Shown here: positions 18,184 to 27,490 of the stretch, piece after piece
Layout: each line of letters starts with the position of its first letter
How positions within the stretch are numbered: the stretch's first letter is position 1
Origin: DASWJZ01 sp963739005
GTDB taxonomy: Bacteria; Pseudomonadota; Alphaproteobacteria; Rhizobiales; Afifellaceae
Direction of reading: 5' to 3'
DNA: 64,000 nt
Assembly (NCBI GenBank): GCA_963739005.1
Contig: CAVTYQ010000002.1
Span: forward strand, 992,001 to 1,056,000
Notes under the pieces: generated by a model
What the model was told of the DNA's origin: nothing
Database searches by the model: none
What the model saw: only the letters and a program-made list of their open reading frames with translations
Translations under genes and position numbers: made by a program

Positions 18184-19245
18184 ATGAAAAGACAGCAGAT
18201 ACGCTTACCACGCCGCGAATTCCTCAAGATGGGCGGCGCCGGCGTGCTCGGCACGTTCGTCTTCGCCGCGACGCTCAATCGCCCCGGCACGCAGGCGGCG
18301 GCTGCCGAGAATGTCATGGCCAACCTGAAGAAGCTCAGGATGGGCGATTTCAATCCCAACTACGCGACGCAGTGGTCCTACCGGCTCGCCCAGGCGCTCG
18401 GCTACTTCAAGGAGGTCGGCATCGACGAACTCGATGTCACCGTGTCGGACGAATATATGCCAGGCCTGATCGGCGGCAGTCTCGACCTGACCCATGGCGA
18501 CACCAGCGCCTTCCTCGGCGCCGGCGACAAGAGCGGCCTGCCGATCAAGATGGTGGCGCTCTACCGCGACAAGGAATGGTGGATCATGGGCGTCCGCAAG
18601 GGCATCGAAAAGCCCGAGGATCTGAAGGGCGGCAAAATCACCGGCGGCTCGCTCGACGGCCGCAACACCTGGGTGATGCGCCAGGTCGTCACCGAGATGG
18701 GGCTCGATCCCGACAAGGACGTCGAATTCGTCCCGATGTCCGGCGCCTCCGACGGCCGCCTGCAGGCGCTCCTCGCCGGTACGGTCGACGCCGCGAGCCT
18801 CTTCCCGCGCCACCAGGCCGGGCTCGAGGCAGCGGGCGGAAAGTTCCTCTACCAGCAGCTCCACCAGGCGCCGCAGGAGGGCTTCGCCACCATGGGCGAC
18901 TGGCTCTCGAAGAACGAGGACACCGCCTACGCCTGGGCGCGCGCCGACGTCAAAGCCCGCCAGTGGATGTTCGACCCGGCCAACAAGGATGCCTCCTACA
19001 AGACCATGCGCGATCTCGGCTTCGACATCCCGCCGGCGTTCGAGGCGCAATACAAGCTCGAGCTCGACCAGATCAGCCCTGACGGCGGATTCGAGAGCGC
19101 CGACGTGATGGACAAGTTCGTCGCCTCGCTCGCCGTCACCGGCGACGTGCCCGAAGGCCTCGACTGGCGCAAATACGTCGACATGAAATACGTCTGGGCG
19201 GCGCAAGAGGCCAACGGACTTCCGAAGCGCCCAGCTTCGCTCTGA
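18184..19245 (+). CDS. NitT/TauT family ABC transporter substrate-binding protein, Tat-type signal
   Basis: A 353-residue periplasmic protein of the SsuA/NMT1 type. The N-terminus carries a twin-arginine motif (PRREFLKMGGAGVLG) followed by a hydrophobic stretch, so export through Tat is likely. The mature part shows ALGYFKEVGIDELDV and the PEDLKGGKITGGSLDG segment typical of the family. The ATG at 18184 follows GGGAGGAAG. It is the last gene of the ATPase-permease-binding protein operon and converges with the GST gene. The ligand is unknown. Confidence 0.9.
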   Translation: MKRQQIRLPRREFLKMGGAGVLGTFVFAATLNRPGTQAAAAENVMANLKKLRMGDFNPNYATQWSYRLAQALGYFKEVGIDELDVTVSDEYMPGLIGGSLDLTHGDTSAFLGAGDKSGLPIKMVALYRDKEWWIMGVRKGIEKPEDLKGGKITGGSLDGRNTWVMRQVVTEMGLDPDKDVEFVPMSGASDGRLQALLAGTVDAASLFPRHQAGLEAAGGKFLYQQLHQAPQEGFATMGDWLSKNEDTAYAWARADVKARQWMFDPANKDASYKTMRDLGFDIPPAFEAQYKLELDQISPDGGFESADVMDKFVASLAVTGDVPEGLDWRKYVDMKYVWAAQEANGLPKRPASL

Positions 19246-19256
19246 GCGCGCCGACT

Positions 19257-20090
19257 TTAGGCGTCCTCCAACGCGTTCCCGGCGGCGGTCGCCGCCGGGA
19301 ATTCCCCGACGAGGACGTGGCGATGCGCGCCGCGTCCCAATCGGAGCTCGGGATAGATCTCCGACACGCGGCTGCCGTGATAGAAGGCCTTGGCGTAGGC
19401 CGGCCGCGCCTGTATCCGCTTCAGCCATTCGGCGACGCGCGGGTACTCCTCCTCCCAGAGCAGTTCGAAGCCGAGATCTTCCATCCGGTCGATCAGCGGC
19501 GCGACGGCGATGTCGGCGAGCGTGTAGCGCTCGCCCATCAGCCAGGGGCCGCCATTCTTCTCGAAAAGCCCGTCCATCCTGGCCGCGGTCTTGCGGATGT
19601 CGTTGAAAGCTTCCGCTAGCTCGGCGTCGCTGAAACCTGCGCTCTTATCCATCTTCTTGTAGAACGCGGATTTGAGCGGGCGGCTCGCCGCCTTCGCAGA
19701 GAACTCCTCCTCGCTCATCGCGCGAAACTTCAGAAGCAGGCCGCCGAACTGGAACGACGGATAGCGCACCGCCGGGGTCGTCACCATGTCGACGAATGTC
19801 AGCCAGGCGCGCATCTGCGCCTGTCCATAGGCGTCGGCGGGCACGAGCGGCTCGTCCGGAAAGACCTGGTCGAGGTACTGGAGGATCACCGACGATTCGA
19901 AGATCGGCCGGCCGTCGTGGATGAGCGTCGGCACCACCCCGTTCGGATTGAGTTTCAGGTACCAGTCGGAAAGGTGGTCGTGATTCTTTGAGATGAGACG
20001 GCGGTCGACCCACTCAAGTCCCTTCTCCTCAAGACAGATGCGCACCTTCAGGCTGCAGGTCGATTGCGAGAAGTTATAGAGCTCGAGCAT
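19257..20090 (-). CDS. Glutathione S-transferase family protein
   Basis: A 277-residue protein. The thioredoxin-like N-terminal domain starts MLELYNFSQSTCSLKVRICL with Ser/Cys in the usual active-site loop, then NPNGVVPTLIHDG with the cis-proline and FESSVILQYLD with the glutathione gamma-glutamyl-binding Glu-Ser. The helical C-terminal domain contains ERYTLADIAVAPL. It is longer than usual (about 210-230) owing to an insertion around residues 110-150 and a C-terminal extension. The start has an AAGGAACC Shine-Dalgarno. It converges with the transporter operon. The substrate is unknown. Confidence 0.88.
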   Translation of the reverse strand: MLELYNFSQSTCSLKVRICLEEKGLEWVDRRLISKNHDHLSDWYLKLNPNGVVPTLIHDGRPIFESSVILQYLDQVFPDEPLVPADAYGQAQMRAWLTFVDMVTTPAVRYPSFQFGGLLLKFRAMSEEEFSAKAASRPLKSAFYKKMDKSAGFSDAELAEAFNDIRKTAARMDGLFEKNGGPWLMGERYTLADIAVAPLIDRMEDLGFELLWEEEYPRVAEWLKRIQARPAYAKAFYHGSRVSEIYPELRLGRGAHRHVLVGEFPAATAAGNALEDA

Positions 20091-20289
20091 TTGGTTCCTT
20101 TCGCCGTCAAGGCGATCACCACACAAACGACAGCGCAAGCCAAGCAGGTCCGCCGTCTGCCTGTCTGAACCGCCGAGTTCCGCAGCATCGCCTGCTTACC
20201 GAGTCCGGCGCCGCGGGCAAGCGTCGCGTGCTTGCGCCGCCGCCAAAGCCTGCTTGACGACGCGCGGGAAGGCTGTGCAGTATTTCATT

Positions 20290-20307
20290 GGTTGGATCGT
20301 TCCAACC
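20290..20307. promoter_or_regulatory. LacI-type operator before the long sugar operon
   Basis: GGTTGGATCGTTCCAACC has 7-bp perfect arms around TCGT, the spacing and central CG seen in LacI-family sites. It ends 12 bp before the first gene of the operon that encodes its own LacI regulator (22370), so autoregulation of the operon is likely. Confidence 0.7.
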
Positions 20308-20319
20308 GGGGGGTTTTCG

Positions 20320-21417
20320 ATGCGGCGGTTGCGCGTCGGACTGGTCGGTGCCGGGCTTGTGGGACAGAGCGAGCACGCATTCTACCTTTGGGAAGAGCGC
20401 GAGCGCTTCGACTTCGTCGCCCTCGCCGACCCCTCCCCTGCGGTCCGGGCGGCGGTCGGCGCACGCTATGCAATCCCCGAGCTGCACGCCGATATCGACG
20501 GCCTTCTCGGCAGCGGGCTCGATGCGGTGGTGATCGCCGCGCCCGACCCCTACCATCCATCTTTAGCCATCGCCGCGCTCGACGCAGGCTTGCATGTGAT
20601 GTGCGAGAAGCCGCTCGCGCTCACGCTCGAAGGCTGCGACCGGATCGCCGCGGCGCGCGACCGCTCCGGCCGCGCGTTTCAGGTCGCCTACATGAAGCGC
20701 TACGACCCCGCCTATCGTCGCGCGCTCACGCTGCTTCCGAAGAGCATCGAAGAGATCAAGCTGATCTCGGTCGAGGTGAACGATCCCGACCAGGCGCCCT
20801 TCGTCGCCCATCTTCCGATGGTCGCTCCGGACGATCTGCCGATCGCGCTTCGTGAGAGCGCCAAGGCGGACTCCGCCGCGCAGCTTCGGCAGGCGGCCGG
20901 CGGCGCGCTCGATGCGGATGGCGCGCACGCGCTTGCCAACGGGTTTCTGTCGGCGATCGTGCACGACGTCGCTGTGGTGCATGGCATTCTGGCGCATCTC
21001 GGCGCGGAGCTGCCGGCGACGGCAGCGGCCGGCGCCTATTTCGATAAAGGACGCGGCGTCGAGCTCGCTTTCGCGCTGCCGGGCGGCGGCCGCGTCAGGA
21101 TGGCGCACCTGAACCTTCCCGGCGTGCCCGACTACCGCGAGCGGATCACGGTCTATTGCACCGACCGCATCATCGAGCTGGAGTTCCCCTCGCCCTATCT
21201 CCGCCATTTGCCGACGCGGCTCACCTTGCGCCGCCGAGGCGAAGGCGCGGCGCTTGAGACCGTCGACTTCAGGGAGAGCTACGAGGAAGCCTTCCGCGAG
21301 GAATTGCGCGCCTTCCATGCCGCCGCCACCGGCCTCGCGCCTGTGGTCACGACGGTGGAGCAGGCGCGCCGCGACGTGGAGCTTCTGATCTCGGCTTTCA
21401 GGAAGGCCGCGGCATGA
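20320..21417 (+). CDS. Gfo/Idh/MocA family oxidoreductase
   Basis: A 365-residue NAD(P)-dependent dehydrogenase. The Rossmann motif is VGLVGAGLVGQSEHAF, and the conserved EKP motif is in MCEKPLALTL. The C-terminal substrate domain contains DGAHALANGFLSAIVHDVAVVHG with the catalytic-region histidine. Enzymes of this family oxidise sugars, inositols or sugar acids. It starts right after the operator at 20290-20307, with a GGGGGG run as Shine-Dalgarno, and overlaps the next gene by 4 bp, so it is the first gene of a coupled operon running at least to 27444. Confidence 0.9.
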   Translation: MRRLRVGLVGAGLVGQSEHAFYLWEERERFDFVALADPSPAVRAAVGARYAIPELHADIDGLLGSGLDAVVIAAPDPYHPSLAIAALDAGLHVMCEKPLALTLEGCDRIAAARDRSGRAFQVAYMKRYDPAYRRALTLLPKSIEEIKLISVEVNDPDQAPFVAHLPMVAPDDLPIALRESAKADSAAQLRQAAGGALDADGAHALANGFLSAIVHDVAVVHGILAHLGAELPATAAAGAYFDKGRGVELAFALPGGGRVRMAHLNLPGVPDYRERITVYCTDRIIELEFPSPYLRHLPTRLTLRRRGEGAALETVDFRESYEEAFREELRAFHAAATGLAPVVTTVEQARRDVELLISAFRKAAA

Positions 21418-22373
21418 GGATCGGCGTCTATTCCGACTCGCTTCCCAAACTCTCGCGCCGCGAGCTCTTCGCCTGGTGCGCGGAGCGCGGCGTCACCGAC
21501 ATCGAACTCGGAGTCGGCGCATGGGGACCGTGGCCGCGCCCGCATCTCGATCTCGCGACAATCGGCACGGCCAAGGAGCGCGACCGCCTCTCCGGCGAAC
21601 TGAAGGAGCATGGATTGCGGCTCGGCGCGGTCAACGCCGCCGGCAACCTCCTGCATCCCGATCAGAAGAAGCGCGAAGACGCGCAGGCGCGCTTTCGCGC
21701 GGCCGTCGAGCTTGCTGTGGCGCTCGGCGTCAAGCGCGTCGTGACGATGAGCGGATGCCCGGCGGGCGCCGGCGGTGGCGGGCTCGGCGTCTTCCCATGC
21801 TGGGCAACGTCCTGCGACGATGAGAATCTCTTCGCCTGGCAGCTTGAGAATTCGCTCGGTCCGTTCTGGCGAGCCACGAGCGACTGGCTGGAAAAGGCGG
21901 CGCCCGGCGTGATGATCTGCCTGGAGCTGCATCCTGGCGTCGCCATCTTCAGCACCGCGGGCTTCGAGGCGCTCGCCGCGCATGTCGGCAAGAATGTCGG
22001 CCTCAATCTCGATCCGAGCCATTTCTGGTGGCAGGGCATCGATCCGGTGACGGTCATCGAGGCGCTTGGCGAGCGCATCGGCTGGGCGCACGGCAAGGAC
22101 ACGCTCCTTTATCCCGAACGCATCAGGCGCCACGGCCTCTTGCATTTTGCGCCGCCGACGGACGCGACGCACGCGCCGTGGCATTTCGCGCCGGTCGGCG
22201 AGGGCCACGACGATAAGACATGGGCAGTGCTTCTCGGTGCATTGCGCGCTGCCGGCTACGACGACGTGATCTCCATCGAACACGAGGACCCGCGCTACGA
22301 CGGGCCGCAAGGCACCGAGCGCTCCCTCGCCGGGCTTCGCCGCGCGCTCGCGCGGCTGGAGGGCGCGCCATGA
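21414..22373 (+). CDS. Sugar phosphate isomerase/epimerase family TIM-barrel protein
   Basis: A 319-residue AP-endonuclease-2-type TIM barrel. Recognisable segments are the first strand MRIGVYSDSLPKLS, the LELHPGVAIFS strand and NLDPSHFWWQGID, and the C-terminal ISIEHEDP; the Glu, Asp-His and His-Glu residues would bind a divalent metal. It is coupled by ATGA overlaps to the oxidoreductase before it and the LacI gene after it. A role in isomerising or dehydrating a keto-sugar or keto-inositol made by the preceding dehydrogenase is inferred. Confidence 0.87.
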   Translation: MRIGVYSDSLPKLSRRELFAWCAERGVTDIELGVGAWGPWPRPHLDLATIGTAKERDRLSGELKEHGLRLGAVNAAGNLLHPDQKKREDAQARFRAAVELAVALGVKRVVTMSGCPAGAGGGGLGVFPCWATSCDDENLFAWQLENSLGPFWRATSDWLEKAAPGVMICLELHPGVAIFSTAGFEALAAHVGKNVGLNLDPSHFWWQGIDPVTVIEALGERIGWAHGKDTLLYPERIRRHGLLHFAPPTDATHAPWHFAPVGEGHDDKTWAVLLGALRAAGYDDVISIEHEDPRYDGPQGTERSLAGLRRALARLEGAP

Positions 22374-23311
22374 CCACCCTCGTCGACGTCGCGCGCCGCG
22401 CCGGTGTCTCCAAGTCGACGGTCTCCAACGTCATTCGCGGCGCGACGCTCGTCGCCGAGGCGACGCGCGAACGCGTCGAGCGCGCGATCGCCGACACCGG
22501 CTATCAGCCGAACGCCATCGCCCGCTCGCTGAAGTCACGCACCAGCACGGCGATTGGCATCATCGTCCCCGACCTCCGGAACCCCTTCTACGCAGAGCTC
22601 GCCGTCAGCATCGAGCAGGCCGCGAACGCGCTCGGCTATCTGGTGCTGGCGGCCAACACCGAATGCGCACCCGCCGCCGAGGCGGAGGCGGCGCGCGCCC
22701 TGATCGGCCGCCGCGTCGACGGCGTGATCATCGCCGGCATCTCGCTCGGCTCGACGGTGCCGAAGAGCCTTCTCGACCGCGATGTCCCCGTGATCCTCGC
22801 CACCTTCGGCGAGATCGACGATCACCGGGTCGGCGTCATCGACCATGACGACGAGGGCGCGATGGAGGCGGTTGTCGATCATCTCTACGTGCTCGGCCAC
22901 CGGCGCATCGCCTTCGTGTCGCTTCCAGCGGCGGAGCATTCGGGCGAGCGCCGTCGCGTCGGACTCGCGGCGGCATTGAGACGCCGCGATCTCGCGCCCG
23001 CGAAGACGGAAGCGGATGCGACGGCCATCGTCGCCCACAACGACATGCAGGCGATCGCCACGATCGACCGGCTGGAGCGGAGCGGGCTCCGCGTTCCCGA
23101 CGACATCTCGGTCGTCGGCTATGACGATGTGCCGCTCGCGGCCCACTCCCGCATCGGGCTGACGACGGTGCGCTCCGATGCGGTGAAGCTCGGCCGGCGG
23201 GCGGTCGAGCTTCTGGTCGTCGCGGCGCGCGAAGGCCGCCACGTCGCGCATCGCGAAATCCAGGAAAACCCGCTCATCGTGCGGCGGACGACGCAGGGGC
23301 CGCCGGCATGA
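22370..23311 (+). CDS. LacI family transcriptional regulator, shortened effector domain
   Basis: A 313-residue regulator with DNA-binding domain TTLVDVARRAGVSKSTVSNV and effector domain starting GIIVPDLRNPFYAEL. It is about 25 residues shorter than usual: between LAAALRRRDLAPAK and TAIVAHNDMQAI the segment that normally links the subdomains (the family's 'esG..a..ll' part) is missing. The frame is intact, so this is an in-frame deletion, and effector binding may be altered. It lies inside the operon it probably controls, overlapping both neighbours by 4 bp. The likely operator is at 20290-20307. Confidence 0.9.
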   Translation: MTTLVDVARRAGVSKSTVSNVIRGATLVAEATRERVERAIADTGYQPNAIARSLKSRTSTAIGIIVPDLRNPFYAELAVSIEQAANALGYLVLAANTECAPAAEAEAARALIGRRVDGVIIAGISLGSTVPKSLLDRDVPVILATFGEIDDHRVGVIDHDDEGAMEAVVDHLYVLGHRRIAFVSLPAAEHSGERRRVGLAAALRRRDLAPAKTEADATAIVAHNDMQAIATIDRLERSGLRVPDDISVVGYDDVPLAAHSRIGLTTVRSDAVKLGRRAVELLVVAAREGRHVAHREIQENPLIVRRTTQGPPA

Positions 23312-24405
23312 GCGCGGTCGCCTTCCAAGGCATCGAAAAGCGCTTCGACTCGGTCGTGGCGTTGCACGCGCTCAACCTCGACGTTCCCGACCATGCGTTC
23401 CTGGCGCTCCTCGGCCCGTCCGGCTGCGGCAAGACGACGGCGCTTCGCATCCTCGCCGGTCTCGAGCGCCCGACCGGCGGCCGCGTCATGATCGGCGAGC
23501 GCGACGTGACGCACCTGCAGCCGCGCGACCGCGACGTCGCGATGGTCTTCCAGAGCTACGCGCTCTATCCGCACATGACGGTCGCGGAGAACATCGCCTA
23601 TCCGCTCAGGATCCGGAAAGTGACGCCGCAAGACCGCGACCGCCGCGTGCGCGAGGTCGCCGCGGCGCTCGAGGTCGATCATCTTCTGAATCGCCGCCCG
23701 CGCCAGCTTTCCGGCGGCCAGCGCCAGCGCATCGCCCTTGCGCGCGCCATCGTTCGCGACCCCGCCGCCTTCCTCATGGACGAGCCGCTCTCCAATCTCG
23801 ATGCGCGGCTCAGGCTCTCGATGCGTGGCGAGATCAAGCGGCTCTGTCTCCGGCTCGGCGCGACCACCCTTTACGTCACGCACGACCAGGCCGAGGCGCT
23901 GACGATGGCCGATCTGGTCGCGGTGATGCGGAACGGCGAGCTGCAGCAGCTCGCCGCGCCGGACGAGATCTACGATCGCCCCGCCAATTCGTTCGTCGCG
24001 ACCTTCGTCGGCAGCCCGCCGATGAACTGCCTCGCCGCAAGCGTCACCGAGGATGGGCTGCAGGTCGCCGGGTTCACGTTGCCGATGAACGGCACGCGAA
24101 GGGCCGCCTGCATCAGCGGCAGCGCCAACAATCTCGGCATCCGGCCCGAGGACGTGCGCCTCGTCGAGCCCGGCCAGCCGGCCGCGCTGACCGGAGAAGT
24201 CTACGTGGTCGAGCCGATGGGCAACGAGACGCTTGTCGATCTTAAGGCGGGAAACGAGCGGATCACGGTCCGCGCGCCGCGCGGCTTCAGGGCGAAGATC
24301 GGCTCCACGATCGGGGCGAGGTTCGATCCGAACGACGCCTGCTTTTTCAACAACACCGGGTCAACGGTGGTTCATCGCGTATCAAGCAAGGGAGAGCTGC
24401 AATGA
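23308..24405 (+). CDS. Sugar ABC transporter ATP-binding protein (UgpC/MalK type)
   Basis: A 365-residue ATPase with Walker A GPSGCGKTT, Q-loop VFQSYALYPHMTVAENI, signature LSGGQRQRIALARAIV and Walker B AFLMDEPLSNLDARL, then a C-terminal TOBE domain (LGIRPEDVRLVEPG). This layout is that of carbohydrate importers of the CUT1 class. It overlaps the lacI and binding-protein genes by 4 bp on each side. Confidence 0.92.
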   Translation: MSAVAFQGIEKRFDSVVALHALNLDVPDHAFLALLGPSGCGKTTALRILAGLERPTGGRVMIGERDVTHLQPRDRDVAMVFQSYALYPHMTVAENIAYPLRIRKVTPQDRDRRVREVAAALEVDHLLNRRPRQLSGGQRQRIALARAIVRDPAAFLMDEPLSNLDARLRLSMRGEIKRLCLRLGATTLYVTHDQAEALTMADLVAVMRNGELQQLAAPDEIYDRPANSFVATFVGSPPMNCLAASVTEDGLQVAGFTLPMNGTRRAACISGSANNLGIRPEDVRLVEPGQPAALTGEVYVVEPMGNETLVDLKAGNERITVRAPRGFRAKIGSTIGARFDPNDACFFNNTGSTVVHRVSSKGELQ

Positions 24406-25724
24406 ATGATCTTGGTGGGTTCCCGGGCCGGATAAGCCGGAGAAAGTTGCTGCAGGGAGGCGCCGGTCTGGCGCTTGCGACGGCGTTCAGCGCTCCGCCG
24501 ATCGGCGCGCGGGCGGCGGGCGGCAAGGTCATCATCGGCGCCTTCGCCGATGGCGGCCTGACGCCGTTCAAGGAGAAGATCATACCGCTTGCGAAGTCCG
24601 ACGCCGGTTTCGACGTCGAGTTCCTCGAAGACGAATACGGCGTGACGCTGGAGAAGTGGTTCGCCGACGCGCAGAACAGCGCCGGCCAGTATGACATGTA
24701 TCTGCTCGACGATCCCTGGGTGCCGCAGTTCGGCGCGGCCGATGTGCTGGAAGACCTCGGCGCGGGCGGGATCGACGGTGCGAACAGCGACTGGATCGGC
24801 CCCTTCATCGACATGGGCTACTGGCCGCCCCGCCAGGGCCCGCGCGTAAAAGGCTTCGAGAATGCGACGCCAACGCTGATCACGGTGCCCTTCGTCGGCG
24901 ACCTTCAGACGCTCACCTACCGTAACGACGTCTATAAGGACGGCGCGCCGGCGACCTGGGACGATCTGATCGCGAAGGGCAAGGAAGGCGTTGCGGCCGG
25001 GGCGATCAAATATCCGGTCGTCTTCCGCGGCGTGACCGGCAACCCGATCGTGACGAGCTGGTACCCGGTGTTCCTGTCGTTCGGCGGCGAGTTCTTCGAC
25101 GACAAATGGAACGTCACCTTCAACTCCGACAAGGGCAAGGCGGCGGCCGAATTCTTCGTCGGAGCGATGAAGGAGAACGCCCCTCCAGGCGTCGTCGAAT
25201 TCGATTCCGACCAGGAAGGCGCCTCAATTCTCGGCGGTGACGCCGGCGCCATCATCCAGTATTCGGGCAACGCGTTGAAGGCCGACGATCCGACGCAGAC
25301 GAAGGAGGTGGGCAAGCTCGATTTCGGCGTAGTGCCGAAGCAGGAGAAGGCCGTCGCCCAGATCGGCATCTTCATCGCGGGCGTGCCCAAGTCAGCGCCC
25401 AACAAGGCGAACTCGATCGCCTTCCTCAAATGGTACACGAGCCCGGCGACGCAGGCGAAGCTCGCCGAGGCCGGGTCGATCCCGGTGACGCGCAGCGGCT
25501 TCGGCGTGACCGATCCCGGCAACCGGCTGATCCCGGTGGCTCTGAAGCAGCTTGACGCGGGCGCGCTGCCGCGGCCGCGCATGCCCGACTGGGCGAAGGT
25601 CGAGGAGCTTCTCGGCATCCAGCTCAACAAGGCGCTGCAGGCCGGCTCCGGCGGCGGTGCGGCGCTGGACACGGCGGCCGAGCAGGTGACCGCCTACCTG
25701 AAGCAAGTCGGCTACTACGATTGA
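24402..25724 (+). CDS. Carbohydrate ABC transporter substrate-binding protein (family 1)
   Basis: A 440-residue CUT1 solute-binding protein. The N-terminus RISRRKLLQGGAGLALATAF has the twin-arginine pattern and hydrophobic core, so Tat export is likely. Family features include FADAQNSAGQYDMYLLDDPW and SNPATQAKLAE-like YTSPATQAKLAEAGSIPVTR. The ligand is unknown; the surrounding enzymes suggest a sugar, polyol or amino-inositol. It is coupled to the ATPase and to the first permease by 4-bp overlaps. Confidence 0.9.
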   Translation: MNDLGGFPGRISRRKLLQGGAGLALATAFSAPPIGARAAGGKVIIGAFADGGLTPFKEKIIPLAKSDAGFDVEFLEDEYGVTLEKWFADAQNSAGQYDMYLLDDPWVPQFGAADVLEDLGAGGIDGANSDWIGPFIDMGYWPPRQGPRVKGFENATPTLITVPFVGDLQTLTYRNDVYKDGAPATWDDLIAKGKEGVAAGAIKYPVVFRGVTGNPIVTSWYPVFLSFGGEFFDDKWNVTFNSDKGKAAAEFFVGAMKENAPPGVVEFDSDQEGASILGGDAGAIIQYSGNALKADDPTQTKEVGKLDFGVVPKQEKAVAQIGIFIAGVPKSAPNKANSIAFLKWYTSPATQAKLAEAGSIPVTRSGFGVTDPGNRLIPVALKQLDAGALPRPRMPDWAKVEELLGIQLNKALQAGSGGGAALDTAAEQVTAYLKQVGYYD

Positions 25725-26629
25725 GCGACGCGGTACGATCGATCCGCCGCGAGCGGGTACAGGGGGCAGGGCTCGATCTCGCCCTGCCCTACCTGCTACT
25801 CGCGCCGAGCGTATTGATCGTGCTCGCCGTTCTGATCTACCCGCTTTGGGACGGGCTGCGCGCCAGCACGAAGTTCTATCGCTTCGGCAAGCCGCTCCGC
25901 GAAGTCGGCATCGACAACTACGTGCACCTGTGGGGCGACGAGCAGTTCCGCAACGCGCTCTGGGTCACGCTCCGCTTCGTCACGCTTTCCGTCGGCGTCG
26001 AGACGGTGCTCGGGCTCGCCCTCGCGCTTTTCTGCCTGAACGAGTTTCGCGGCATCCGCCTGCTCAGGACCGTGCTCATCGTGCCGATGGTGATCACGCC
26101 GGTCGTCGTCGGCATCGTCTTCCGACTGATCTATGCGAGCGACGCCGGGATGCTGACGGCGGTCTCCGAGGCGCTCGGCGGCGAGCCGGTGCAAATCCTC
26201 GGGCAGCCGTTTCGCGCCTTTCTCGGCCTCGTCGCGCTCGACGTCTGGGAATGGACGCCGCTGATCTTTCTGATTCTGCTCGCCGGGCTGCAATCGCTTC
26301 CGGTCGAGCCGTTCGAGGCGGCGCGCGTTGACGGCGCCAGCCCGTGGCGCATCTTCGTCGACCATACGCTGCCGATGCTGCGCCCGGTGCTCGCGGTCGC
26401 CATCGTGCTGCGCACGATCGACGCCTTCGGCACGTTCGACCAGGTCTTCGTGCTGACGCATGGCGGCCCGGGCGAGGCGACGCGACTGTTGTCGATCTAC
26501 GGATACGACGCCGCGTTCAAATTCCAGCAGACGGGCTACGCGGCCGCGCTCTTTGCGACGATGGGGCTTCTGGTGCTCGCCGTCGCGCTCGCCGCCGTGC
26601 GTCTCCTGCGCCGGATGGAGGCGATATGA
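25721..26629 (+). CDS. Carbohydrate ABC transporter permease (MalF type)
   Basis: A 302-residue inner-membrane protein with about six hydrophobic helices. The coupling motif is EPFEAARVDGASPWRIFVDHTLPML. It begins at a TTG that overlaps the TGA of the binding-protein gene (TTGA), a rarer start that keeps the chain of 4-bp overlaps; translation probably depends on coupling. Confidence 0.9.
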   Translation: MSDAVRSIRRERVQGAGLDLALPYLLLAPSVLIVLAVLIYPLWDGLRASTKFYRFGKPLREVGIDNYVHLWGDEQFRNALWVTLRFVTLSVGVETVLGLALALFCLNEFRGIRLLRTVLIVPMVITPVVVGIVFRLIYASDAGMLTAVSEALGGEPVQILGQPFRAFLGLVALDVWEWTPLIFLILLAGLQSLPVEPFEAARVDGASPWRIFVDHTLPMLRPVLAVAIVLRTIDAFGTFDQVFVLTHGGPGEATRLLSIYGYDAAFKFQQTGYAAALFATMGLLVLAVALAAVRLLRRMEAI

Positions 26630-27444
26630 TCGCCCGCATCCTTCGCGCGATCGTCACCGTTCTCGTTCTCGTGATCGTGCTCGTGCCGATCTACTGGATG
26701 GCGGCGGCGTCGCTGAAGTCGAACAAGGAGATCACGCAGGATGGCACGCTCTACCCGCATGCCGCGTCGTTCGACAATTATCGGCATCTCTTCTCGGAGA
26801 AGCGGTTCGGCGACTTCCTGACCAACTCGATCGCCGTCACCGCCGTGTCGGTGGTGCTGGCGCTTGCGGCCGGCTCGCTCGGCGCCTACGCGATCGCGCG
26901 CTTCCATCTCCGCTTCAGGCTGGAGCGCTACGTCGGCCTGTCGCTCCTGACGCTGCGCATCGTGCCGCCGGTCGTGATCCTGATACCGATCTACCTTCTG
27001 ATGCTGCGCCTCAATGTGCTCGACACCTGGCTCGGGCTGATCATCACCTACACGGCGCTGAACGTCACCTTCTGCGTCTGGATGATGGAGAGCTTCTTCC
27101 GCGAGATCCCGGTCGATCTTGAAGAATCGGCGATGGTCGACGGCGATTCCCGCTTCACCGCCTTTCGCCGCATCACGCTGCCGCTCGCCGCCCCCGGCCT
27201 CGTCGCCACCGCGATCTTCGCCGTCATCGTCACCTTCAACGAGTTCATGTTCGCGCTGGTGCTGACGGCAACGCCGCGCGCCATGACGATGCCACGCGGC
27301 ACCGCCACGCTGATCGGACGGATCGACACCGACTGGGCTTCGATGTCGGCGGCGGGCGTGGTCGGAGCCCTTCCGATCGTCATTTTCGCGCTCTTCGTGC
27401 AGCGTCATCTGGTGCGTGGGCTCACCCTCGGAGCGGTGAAATGA
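26626..27444 (+). CDS. Carbohydrate ABC transporter permease (MalG type)
   Basis: A 272-residue inner-membrane protein and partner of the preceding permease. The coupling loop reads DLEESAMVDGDSRFTAFRRI followed by TLPLAAPGLVATAI. The C-terminus ends RHLVRGLTLGAVK, the usual ending for MalG-like subunits. It overlaps the preceding gene by 4 bp and is followed by the aminotransferase after 46 bp. Confidence 0.9.
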   Translation: MIARILRAIVTVLVLVIVLVPIYWMAAASLKSNKEITQDGTLYPHAASFDNYRHLFSEKRFGDFLTNSIAVTAVSVVLALAAGSLGAYAIARFHLRFRLERYVGLSLLTLRIVPPVVILIPIYLLMLRLNVLDTWLGLIITYTALNVTFCVWMMESFFREIPVDLEESAMVDGDSRFTAFRRITLPLAAPGLVATAIFAVIVTFNEFMFALVLTATPRAMTMPRGTATLIGRIDTDWASMSAAGVVGALPIVIFALFVQRHLVRGLTLGAVK

Positions 27445-27490
27445 GCCCCCGCGCCCGCAATCGATAGCCAATACCGGAGGAAAGCGCGCC

